5,520 nucleotides of DNA from Mesorhizobium sp. (GTDB lineage Bacteria > Pseudomonadota > Alphaproteobacteria > Rhizobiales > Rhizobiaceae): positions 1-5,520 of the forward strand of contig JAEKLU010000198.1 of NCBI GenBank assembly GCA_019509685.1, read 5' to 3'. Every line of letters starts with the position of its first letter. Position 1 is the stretch's first letter. Below the pieces are notes generated by a model. It saw nothing but the letters and a program-made list of their open reading frames with translations, did not search any database and was not told the DNA's origin. Positions 1 to 4,939 of this stretch are shown here, piece after piece. The position numbers and the translations under genes were made by a program.

Positions 1-8
1 AGTCGCCA

Positions 9-869
9 TTACCGATTGCGCAGCACCACGCAAGCGCCGCCGACGGTGTGCAGCTTGCCGCAGATGCCGTCCGCCTCGGCGCGCGAATCGGCGCCGATCC
101 TGACCGCGTAGATGCCGCGCCTGCCGATCGGCGTGCGCACGCGGCTGACCACCGGGTCGTGGCTGGCGAGCAGCGCCGGGAAGCGGCTGCGCACCCTGAG
201 CCACTGGCCGATCGCCGCCGAGCGGCGGAAATTGCCGGCGATCTGCACACCCCAGGGCTTGATGTTGATCGAGGCCATGGCGACCGTCCGCGACATGATC
301 ACCGGCAGCCTGCGGCAGGCGACGGCAAAGCTCAATTTCGGATCGAGCGGCTGGATGGTGCCGGCATAGGAGGTGTCGGAAAACTTGTCGACCGGCTCGC
401 CCATGACGTCGAAGACATAGCTCTCCGTCTCCATCGGCAGGAAGCCGCCGGAATCCAGCCAGCGCGACACGCGGTTTTCGCCGGCATTGTAGGCCGCAGC
501 GGCAAGGCCGAGATTGCCATAGCTTGCCTTCATCTCGGCCAGATATTTCGCCGAGGCGGGGAGCGCCTGCTCGATATCGAAGGAGTTGGCCAGGCCACGC
601 ATCTTGGCGGTGCCCGGCATGAACTGCGCGATGCCCTCGGCGCCGACCGGGCTCACCGCGTTGGGGTCGAAGCGACTTTCCTTCCAGATCAGCCGGGCGA
701 AGAAATCCCTGGGCAGGTCGTTCTTGCCGGCCTCGGTGTCGATCAGGTCGCAGACCCGGTTGATCAGCCGCTTGGCGGCGGATCGCGACTGCGGCGGGTC
801 GGCGAACGCGCCCGTCACCCCGCTTAGACCGCAAAGCAAGGCCAGGATCACCGTGAGAAGACGGTGCAT
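9..869 (-). CDS. Secreted lytic transglycosylase (SLT family 1) with C-terminal SPOR-like domain
   Basis: A 286-residue murein lytic transglycosylase predicted to cleave the MurNAc-GlcNAc bond of peptidoglycan in the periplasm. Residues 1-23 form a signal peptide (Arg near the start, a Leu/Ala-rich core, then AFA before Asp24). The SLT domain spans about 35-160. It shows the catalytic-Glu motif WKESRFDPNAVSP (Glu64), GAEGIAQFMPGTA at 77-89, and AAAYNAGENRV at 124-134, all typical of the Slt70-like fold. Residues about 206-286 begin WGVQIAGNF, and a later YAVRIGADSRAEA segment fits the beta-alpha-beta pattern of a SPOR domain, which binds glycan strands stripped of peptides at division sites. 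That assignment is by pattern only. I chose the ATG at 869 because the reading frame upstream runs through the ispG gene as Arg-rich shadow sequence, while Met at 869 directly starts the signal peptide. The gene begins 4 bases after the ispG stop, so it is probably translated from the same mRNA. Confidence 0.9.
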   Translation of the reverse strand: MHRLLTVILALLCGLSGVTGAFADPPQSRSAAKRLINRVCDLIDTEAGKNDLPRDFFARLIWKESRFDPNAVSPVGAEGIAQFMPGTAKMRGLANSFDIEQALPASAKYLAEMKASYGNLGLAAAAYNAGENRVSRWLDSGGFLPMETESYVFDVMGEPVDKFSDTSYAGTIQPLDPKLSFAVACRRLPVIMSRTVAMASINIKPWGVQIAGNFRRSAAIGQWLRVRSRFPALLASHDPVVSRVRTPIGRRGIYAVRIGADSRAEADGICGKLHTVGGACVVLRNR

Positions 870-873
870 CAGC

Positions 874-2124
874 CTACTCGGCCGCGGCTTTGCCGTGTCC
901 GTAGCGCTGGTCGATATAGTCGGCGACCATTTTCTCGAAATCGGCCGCGATCGAGGGACCGCGCAGCGTCGCCGCCTTCTTGCCGTCGACGAACACCGGC
1001 GCCGTCGGCGTCTCGCCGGTGCCAGGCAGCGATATGCCGATATCGGCATGCTTGGATTCGCCGGGGCCGTTGACGATGCAGCCCATCACCGCGACCTTGA
1101 GGTTCTCGACTCCGGGATATTTCTCGCGCCAGACCGGCATGTTCTTGCGCAGGTCGGCCTGGATGCTCTGCGCCAGTTCCTGGAACACGGTGGATGTGGT
1201 GCGCCCGCAGCCCGGGCAAGCAGCCACGATCGGCACGAACTGCCGGAAACCCATGGTCTGCAGCAGTTCCTGCGACACTTGCACCTCGCGGGTGCGATCG
1301 CCGTTGGGTTCCGGCGTCAGCGAGATGCGGATCGTGTCGCCGATGCCCTGCTGCAACAGGATGCCCATCGCGGCCGACGAGGCGACGATGCCCTTGGTGC
1401 CCATGCCGGCCTCGGTCAGGCCGAGATGCAGCGCATGGTTGGAGCGCGTGGCAAGCTCGGTATAGACGGCGATCAAATCCTGCACGCCGCTGACCTTGGC
1501 CGACAGGATGATCTTGTCGCGGCCAAGCCCGATCTCCTCGGCCATCTCGGCCGACAGGATCGCCGACTGCACGATCGCCTCGCGGGTCACTTCCTGCGCC
1601 GTCAGCGGAAAGCCCTGGGCCTGGTTCTGGTCCATCAGCCGGGTCAAGAGCTCCTGGTCGAGAGAGCCCCAGTTGACGCCGATGCGCACCGGCTTGTCAT
1701 GCTTGATCGCCATTTCGACGATCGCCGCGAACTGGCGGTCCTTCTTGTCCTTGAAGCCGACATTGCCCGGATTGATGCGGTATTTCGCCAGCGCCTCGGC
1801 GCAGGCCGGATGGTCGGCCAGAAGCTTGTGGCCGATATAATGGAAATCGCCGACCAGCGGCACATTGATGCCAAGCCGGGCCAGCCGTTCATGGATACGC
1901 GGCACGGCGGCCGCACTCTCGTCGCGGTCGACCGTGATGCGCACGATCTCGGAGCCGGCGCGATGCAGCGCCGCGACCTGAGCGACCGTCTGATCGATGT
2001 CGGCCGTGTCGGTGTTGGTCATCGACTGCACGACAACAGGCGCGCCGCCGCCGACGACCACGCCGCCGACCGAAACGCCGACCGAGGTCCGGCGCGCGAA
2101 AGGAGAAGAAAAATACCCGGTCAT
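874..2124 (-). CDS. ispG: 4-hydroxy-3-methylbut-2-en-1-yl diphosphate synthase IspG (GcpE)
   Basis: A 416-residue cytosolic [4Fe-4S] enzyme of the MEP (non-mevalonate) isoprenoid pathway. It reductively converts MEcPP to HMBPP, the step before IspH. The N-terminal TIM-barrel half opens with [14 protein letters not shown] (about 30-43), the IspG substrate-binding signature, and continues with [16 protein letters not shown] (91-106) and RINPGNVG (116-123). The C-terminal half carries the cluster ligands in CPGCGRTT (Cys303, Cys306) and [10 protein letters not shown] (Cys349, Glu356), matching the three Cys plus Glu known for this family. Length and motif order are those of a complete bacterial IspG without the large insert found in plant forms. 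Met at 2124 is preceded by AAAAGG, with 9 bases between the GG and the ATG, so the ribosome site is modest and rather distant. The transglycosylase follows after 4 bases. The TAG stop overlaps a TAGG that may serve as the next gene's ribosome site. Confidence 0.97.
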   Translation of the reverse strand: MTGYFSSPFARRTSVGVSVGGVVVGGGAPVVVQSMTNTDTADIDQTVAQVAALHRAGSEIVRITVDRDESAAAVPRIHERLARLGINVPLVGDFHYIGHKLLADHPACAEALAKYRINPGNVGFKDKKDRQFAAIVEMAIKHDKPVRIGVNWGSLDQELLTRLMDQNQAQGFPLTAQEVTREAIVQSAILSAEMAEEIGLGRDKIILSAKVSGVQDLIAVYTELATRSNHALHLGLTEAGMGTKGIVASSAAMGILLQQGIGDTIRISLTPEPNGDRTREVQVSQELLQTMGFRQFVPIVAACPGCGRTTSTVFQELAQSIQADLRKNMPVWREKYPGVENLKVAVMGCIVNGPGESKHADIGISLPGTGETPTAPVFVDGKKAATLRGPSIAADFEKMVADYIDQRYGHGKAAAE

Positions 2125-2159
2125 GCCGGCCGCCTTTTATCTGCAAGGTCCGGGCATGA
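2121..2159 (-). promoter_or_regulatory. Possible ispG leader hairpin covering the start codon
   Basis: On the minus strand, TCATGCCCGG (2159-2150) can pair with CCGGCATGA (2129-2121), giving 9 base pairs with one bulged C. The 20-base loop holds AAAAGG, the only candidate ribosome site, and the 3' arm holds the ispG ATG. In mRNA this would partly hide the start codon, so it could damp or tune translation. A perfect TTGACA (-35-like) lies upstream at 2186-2181, but I see no good -10 at the right distance, so the promoter is not assigned. The hairpin may be chance in GC-rich DNA. Confidence 0.3.
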
Positions 2160-2295
2160 GGTGGCGGAGCAAAGATGGCTTGTCAATGGCAAGCGACAGT
2201 CGGAACCGGCAAATTGCCTGCCCGCGACCGGCAGCCACACCCTCAAGGATCTGCATCAGGCTGGCTGATACAGGCCTAAACAGTCGATGTATTGG

Positions 2296-2332
2296 GTAAA
2301 AGAACCAAGCCGGTGGCATTTCTTGCCACCGG
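2296..2332 (-). terminator. Probable Rho-independent terminator of the minus-strand DUF465 gene
   Basis: CCGGTGGCA (2332-2324 read on the minus strand) pairs perfectly with TGCCACCGG (2318-2310), giving a 9-bp stem with a 5-base loop. On the minus strand it is followed by CTTGGTTCTTTTA, an interrupted T-rich tract. It lies 44 bases past the stop codon of the DUF465 gene ending at 2377 and upstream of ispG, so it would insulate ispG from that gene. Read on the plus strand there is no T tract after the stem, so it is probably one-directional. The U tract is imperfect. Confidence 0.6.
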
Positions 2333-2376
2333 AGGGTTACGCCGCGGCGGGTGCGGCTATGTCGCCTGGAGGAAGT

Positions 2377-2556
2377 TCAGTGCGAGGTCGGTTTCCCTTT
2401 CAGCTTTTCAATCTCGTCCTTGATTGCCAGCTTGCGTCGCTTGAGATTCACGATTTCGAGGTCGTCTACCGATGGATGGTTCATCGCATCGTCGATTTCG
2501 CGTTCGATATCACCGTGTTTCCGCTGCAACTCATCAAGATGGGATGCAAGAGACAT
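2377..2556 (-). CDS. DUF465 / YdcH-type small protein (59 aa)
   Basis: A short gene encoding 59 residues that starts MSLASHLDELQRKHGDIERE and ends KGKPTSH. It has the DUF465 (YdcH) plan: an N-terminal helix beginning near His-Leu-(4)-Lys-His, an acidic middle, a short turn around HPSVDDLEI (27-35), and a second Lys-rich helix NLKRRKLAIKDEIEKLK (37-53) with the family signature LKxxKLxxKDEI. The whole chain reads as a two-helix antiparallel hairpin or coiled coil, with no signal peptide or membrane segment, so it is cytosolic. The role of the family is not established. The start is supported by a good ribosome site, AAGGGAG, 8 bases before the ATG. The frame closes with TGA at 2379-2377, and a probable terminator follows. 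It is divergent from a second member of the same family at 2791. Confidence 0.9.
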   Translation of the reverse strand: MSLASHLDELQRKHGDIEREIDDAMNHPSVDDLEIVNLKRRKLAIKDEIEKLKGKPTSH

Positions 2557-2665
2557 GATTGGTTCTCCCTTTCATGGTTTCCTCGATTGCAGCCGTTCGC
2601 AGGCGCGTCCACCGCAGGTCGTGTCTGTGACGGCACGATGACAGTTTGCCACCAACCGATCTCGA

Positions 2666-2697
2666 TGTCGAATGCCACGTGGTAGCATTCCACGACA
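2666..2697. repeat. Imperfect palindrome between the divergent DUF465 genes
   Basis: The core is GAATGC (2670-2675) and its reverse complement GCATTC (2685-2690), separated by 9 bases that contain CACGTG. An outer TGTC (2666-2669) pairs with GACA (2694-2697) if the right arm bulges three bases. The 234-base gap (2557-2790) otherwise shows a C-rich stretch at 2717-2761 with CCGGTCCC twice, and no clear -35/-10 pair for either gene. The palindrome could be an operator or the stem of a leader RNA. No regulator is identified. Confidence 0.3.
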
Positions 2698-2790
2698 ATG
2701 TGAAATGTGGTAAGGCCTGCCCGCCGGTCCCAACCCACCGGTCCCGCCCAACCAGCCCGCCTTGGGCGTTGCAAGTGCAGACGGTAGATA

Positions 2791-2994
2791 ATGTCCGAAC
2801 AGGAACAGGCTGAAGTACGCCTAGAATACTCCCGGCTTAAACAGGAACACGCCGATTTCGACGCCGCGATCAACGCCATGATCGCCATGGCCTGCGACCC
2901 GCTTCAGATCCAGCGCATGAAGAAGAAAAAGCTGCTGCTGAAAGACCGGCTGACGGCGCTGGAAGACCGCATCATTCCCGACATCATCGCCTGA
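2791..2994 (+). CDS. DUF465 / YdcH-type small protein (67 aa)
   Basis: A 67-residue cytosolic protein of the DUF465 family, made of two charged helices. The first covers about residues 5-32 (VRLEYSRLKQEHADFDAAIN and onward). The second, from about 37, carries IQRMKKKKLLLKDRLTALED, which matches the family signature LKxxKLxLKDxI. The tail ends IIPDIIA. It has a longer N-terminus and a different tail from its divergent neighbour (59 aa), so the two are diverged paralogues, not a recent duplication. The ATG start is fixed closely, because an in-frame TAG lies just upstream at 2785-2787. The ribosome site is weak (only GGTAG about 3 bases before the ATG), which may mean low translation. The gene is convergent with the IclR gene, with 24 bases between the two stops. 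Molecular function is unknown. Confidence 0.87.
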   Translation: MSEQEQAEVRLEYSRLKQEHADFDAAINAMIAMACDPLQIQRMKKKKLLLKDRLTALEDRIIPDIIA

Positions 2995-3018
2995 GGCGTC
3001 GGCGCTTCGGCTTTCGCC

Positions 3019-3822
3019 CTATCCACCAATCGAAAGCCTGGCCGCGCGATCGCGCAGCAACGCGATCAGCTCGCGCGTCCGCTCCTCATTTGTGTCGATC
3101 GGCACCACCAGGCACATCGTCGCCTCGACCTTTCCGGGCGCCGAAAACACCGGTGCCGCCAGGCATTTGGTGTAAGCGTCGACCAATCCGGACGTCACGC
3201 AATAGCCGGCGACGCGGGCCCTGCCTATGTCGCCGATGAAATCCTCGATATCGAGCTTGCGGCCGTCCGGCAGCACGAGATCGTCCTCCGCGATCATCGC
3301 TTCGATCCGGCCGCGATCGAGGCCGGCAAGCAGCAGCCGGCCCGACGCCGTCCAGGGCAGCGGGATCTGCAGTCCGGTGGCCGAGCTGATGCGGAACGGC
3401 CGGGCGCCGGGGCTCGAATGGATTATGGTGTAGCGGCCACTCTGCAGCATGCAGAGTTCCGATGTCTCGCCCGTCTCGCGCGACAGCGTATCGACCTCCT
3501 GGCGGCCGCGCCGCAGCAAGTCGTTGCCGCGCATATAAGCCATTCCATAGAGGTACAGCTTCTTGCCGAAATAGACGCGGTTGCCGTCGCCTTCCATTTC
3601 CAAGAGCCCGGCTTCGACCAGCTCGCGCACCAGCGTGTAGGTGGTCGAGCGCGGCGCGTTGAGCCGCTTGGCCAGTTCGCCGATGCCGATGGCGCGCTGG
3701 TTGCCATGCAGGAATTCAAGGATCTGCAGAACGCGGTTGAGGCCCTTTTCCCGCGAGGTCGCGAGCTTCTCCGGGTTCGCGTCATCCGCGGGCCATTCGG
3801 CCAGCACTTCGCCATCTTGCAT
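3019..3822 (-). CDS. IclR-family transcriptional regulator
   Basis: A 267-residue cytosolic DNA-binding regulator. After a variable acidic N-terminus (1-25), residues about 26-86 form the winged helix-turn-helix: GLNRVLQILEFL, then IGELAKRLNAPRSTTYTLVRELVEAGLL, the recognition-helix region of IclR proteins. A linker helix LYLYGMAYM (89-97) leads to the effector domain (about 100-265), with ETSELCMLQSGRYTIIH, then the family stretch LPWTASGRLLLAGL, GYCVTSGLVD and the Cys/Ala-rich LAAPVFSAPGKVEATMCLVV. Proteins of this family bind a small metabolite and often control a neighbouring uptake or catabolic operon. The effector cannot be named from sequence. The start ATG has AGGA 7 bases upstream. 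It is divergent from the ABC importer genes with shared regulatory DNA, so it most likely controls them and itself. Confidence 0.93.
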   Translation of the reverse strand: MQDGEVLAEWPADDANPEKLATSREKGLNRVLQILEFLHGNQRAIGIGELAKRLNAPRSTTYTLVRELVEAGLLEMEGDGNRVYFGKKLYLYGMAYMRGNDLLRRGRQEVDTLSRETGETSELCMLQSGRYTIIHSSPGARPFRISSATGLQIPLPWTASGRLLLAGLDRGRIEAMIAEDDLVLPDGRKLDIEDFIGDIGRARVAGYCVTSGLVDAYTKCLAAPVFSAPGKVEATMCLVVPIDTNEERTRELIALLRDRAARLSIGG

Positions 3823-3840
3823 TGTCGATTCCTAATGCTA

Positions 3841-3862
3841 GTATCTGTCTTGTACAGGATAC
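3841..3862. promoter_or_regulatory. Candidate operator: GTATC/GATAC inverted repeat
   Basis: GTATC (3841-3845) and GATAC (3858-3862) form an inverted repeat around a 12-base centre that itself holds TGTACA. Its TCTTGTA (3848-3854) recurs at 3870-3876 in the adjacent palindrome, 22 bases away, or about two helical turns, so the two sites would lie on the same face of DNA. This suggests paired binding sites for the divergent IclR-type regulator. Confidence 0.4.
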
Positions 3863-3878
3863 ACGCGTCTCTTGTAAG
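3850..3878 (+). promoter_or_regulatory. Candidate promoter for the solute-binding protein operon
   Basis: TTGTAC (3850-3855) and TGTAAG (3873-3878), 17 bases apart, each match 4 or 5 of 6 sigma-70 positions. Transcription would start near 3885 and give a leader of about 60 bases before the GTG at 3944. It fully overlaps the inverted repeats and the opposing regulator promoter. The match is modest, and other placements are possible. Confidence 0.35.
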
Positions 3879-3884
3879 AGACAA
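3856..3884 (-). promoter_or_regulatory. Candidate promoter for the IclR regulator gene
   Basis: On the minus strand, TTGTCT (3884-3879) is followed after exactly 17 bases by TATCCT (3861-3856). Each matches 4 of 6 sigma-70 consensus positions. The transcript would begin near 3849 and carry a short leader of roughly 27 bases. The -35 overlaps the GTCTCTT palindrome, so a protein bound there would block polymerase, consistent with autoregulation. Confidence 0.45.
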
Positions 3885-3906
3885 CTGCAGATTATGACGC
3901 GTGTAT
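3859..3906. repeat. Perfect 11-bp inverted repeat flanking the operator region
   Basis: ATACACGCGTC (3859-3869) and GACGCGTGTAT (3896-3906) are exact reverse complements separated by 26 bases. The left arm overlaps both other inverted repeats in this gap, and the right arm sits in the predicted leader of the binding-protein mRNA. Arm centres are 37 bases apart. It could be a pair of half-sites bridged by a tetrameric regulator, since IclR proteins often act as dimers of dimers, or a cruciform or RNA stem. An 11-base exact match at this spacing is unlikely by chance. Confidence 0.55.
3867..3882. promoter_or_regulatory. Candidate operator: GTCTCTTGTAAGAGAC palindrome
   Basis: A perfect 7-base inverted repeat (GTCTCTT / AAGAGAC) with a 2-base centre, lying between the regulator and the binding-protein gene. 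It covers the -35 of the regulator promoter and the -10 of the opposing candidate promoter. Its 16-base size suits a dimeric winged-helix protein. The best candidate is the IclR regulator encoded next door; assignment is by position. Confidence 0.5.
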
Positions 3907-3930
3907 GCTGATCGATTGGGGAACATCAAC

Positions 3931-3946
3931 AAAGGAGGTCGCCGTG
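3931..3946 (+). promoter_or_regulatory. Strong ribosome binding site deciding a GTG start
   Basis: AAAGGAGGT (3931-3939) is nearly a full anti-16S complement and ends 4 bases before GTG at 3944. It decides the start of the binding protein. The in-frame ATG at 3905 would place this site inside the coding region, has no ribosome site of its own, and lies in the right arm of the inverted repeat. Confidence 0.85.
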
Positions 3947-4816
3947 AACGACACATCCGGCAGACGTGATTTTCTGAAACTGGGCATGGCCGGATTGGCC
4001 ACCGCCGGCGCTTTGACCGCCGTTAGCGCCGAGAAGGCGGCCGCGCAGGCCGCGTCGGACAGCGTGCTGCGCACCGCGCTCGACCGCGGCAAGCTGATCG
4101 TCGGCACCGGCAGCACCAACGCGCCGTGGCATTTCGAGAACGATGCCGGCGAACTGGTCGGCATGGACATCACCATGGGCCATATCCTCGCCAAGGGCTT
4201 GTTCGACGACCCGACCAAGGTCGAATTCGTGCCGCAGGATCCGGCGCAGCGGATTCCGAACGTGACGACCAACAAGGTCGACATCACCATCCAGTTCATG
4301 ACCATGACCGCGCAGCGCTCGCAGCTGATCCACTTCTCGCGGCCCTACTATGTCGAAGGCGTGGCACTGCTGACGCTGCCCGGCTCGGAGAACAAGACCT
4401 TCGACAAGCTGTTGGCGAACGGCGCCAACACGCGCATCTCGATCCTGCAGAATGTCGATGCCGAAAGCTCGGTGCATTTCGCCTTGCCGCAGGCGCAGGT
4501 ATTGCAGATCGACACTCAGGCCAATGTGCTGCAGGCGCTGGAATCGAAACGCGCCGACGCCGCCGCGGTCGATCTGTCGACCGTGCGCTGGCTCGCCTCG
4601 CGCAATCCCGACAAGTATTTCGATGCCGGCAAGAGCTGGTATTCGATGCTCTACGGCGCCGCCGTCAGGCAGGGCGATCTCGATTGGCTGACCTTCGTCA
4701 ACCAGACCTTCACCATCGCCATGTTCGGCCATGAGACGGCGCTCTATGACGGCGCCTTCAAGGAATATTTCGGTCAGGAGCCGCCGGCCCGCCATCCAGG
4801 CTTCCCGGTCATCTGA
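3944..4816 (+). CDS. Tat-exported family-3 (polar amino acid type) ABC transporter substrate-binding protein
   Basis: A 290-residue periplasmic binding protein of the SBP_bac_3 family, the receptor of an ABC importer for an amino acid or similar small polar compound. From the GTG start the N-terminus reads SGRRDFLKLGMAG (5-17), a twin-arginine signal with Arg7-Arg8, then an Ala-rich core and a likely cut after AQA (34-36). The mature part begins with VLRTALDRGKLIVGTG and LVGMDITMGHILA. It continues with DITIQFMTMTAQRSQLIHFSRPYY (113-136), in which Arg125 sits where family members bind the ligand carboxylate. Asp210 in RADAAAVDLSTV sits where they bind the amino group. These equivalences are by pattern with LAO/HisJ-type proteins. 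The C-terminus (KEYFGQEPPARHPGFPVI) is complete. The permease follows after 123 bases. The ligand is unknown. Export folded through Tat is somewhat unusual for this family but not unique. Confidence 0.92.
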   Translation: MNDTSGRRDFLKLGMAGLATAGALTAVSAEKAAAQAASDSVLRTALDRGKLIVGTGSTNAPWHFENDAGELVGMDITMGHILAKGLFDDPTKVEFVPQDPAQRIPNVTTNKVDITIQFMTMTAQRSQLIHFSRPYYVEGVALLTLPGSENKTFDKLLANGANTRISILQNVDAESSVHFALPQAQVLQIDTQANVLQALESKRADAAAVDLSTVRWLASRNPDKYFDAGKSWYSMLYGAAVRQGDLDWLTFVNQTFTIAMFGHETALYDGAFKEYFGQEPPARHPGFPVI

Positions 4817-4844
4817 CATCCGACAGCGTGAAACAAAAACATAG

Positions 4845-4870
4845 CCGGCGGAAGGAACGCCTTCCGCCGG
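4845..4870 (+). promoter_or_regulatory. Intercistronic hairpin between binding protein and permease
   Basis: CCGGCGGAAGG (4845-4855) pairs perfectly with CCTTCCGCCGG (4860-4870) across a 4-base loop, AACG. This 11-bp GC-rich stem lies 28 bases past the binding-protein stop. No T tract follows, so a full Rho-independent terminator is unlikely. In other ABC operons such stems protect the upstream mRNA or attenuate readthrough, so that the receptor is made in excess over the permease. A weaker stem, GCGGTGG/CCACCGC (4894-4900 with 4913-4919), lies before the permease start. Confidence 0.6.
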
Positions 4871-4939
4871 GCTCCCTAGACACCGGTTCGCGAGCGGTGG
4901 ATCCTGGATCCGCCACCGCATGCCATTGAGACGGAACGC

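Noticed and set aside
870..1049. Extended N-terminus of the transglycosylase up to 1049
   Set aside because: The extra 60 residues overlap the ispG 3' end and are Arg/Ser-rich shadow sequence. The signal peptide begins exactly at the Met at 869.
586..2268. Long plus-strand open frame of 560 codons opposite ispG
   Set aside because: It is antisense to the well-supported ispG and transglycosylase genes, is rich in Arg, His, Asp and Ala as expected for shadow frames in GC-rich DNA, and matches no family I recognise.
2137..2319. 60-codon minus-strand frame just before ispG
   Set aside because: It starts inside the terminator hairpin and shows no recognisable family. It is better explained as leader sequence.
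2287..2888. Larger open frames across the DUF465 region (2287-2685 and 2351-2641 plus, 2481-2888 minus)
   Set aside because: They overlap the two DUF465 genes in other frames, have no ribosome sites, and carry no family signature, while the short DUF465 frames match a known family.
2995..3018. Possible two-way terminator between the convergent DUF465 and IclR genes
   Set aside because: Only GGCG/CGCC at the ends pairs, the interior does not, and there is no T tract. It is too weak to call.
3905..3943. ATG at 3905 as start of the binding protein
   Set aside because: There is no ribosome site before it, it lies in an inverted-repeat arm, and it would put 13 residues ahead of the Tat signal, whereas AAAGGAGGT sits right before the GTG at 3944.
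4899..4911. GGATCC repeated twice, separated by one base
   Set aside because: A short palindromic repeat that is easily explained by chance or by the weak stem around it. No sign of a mobile-element junction.
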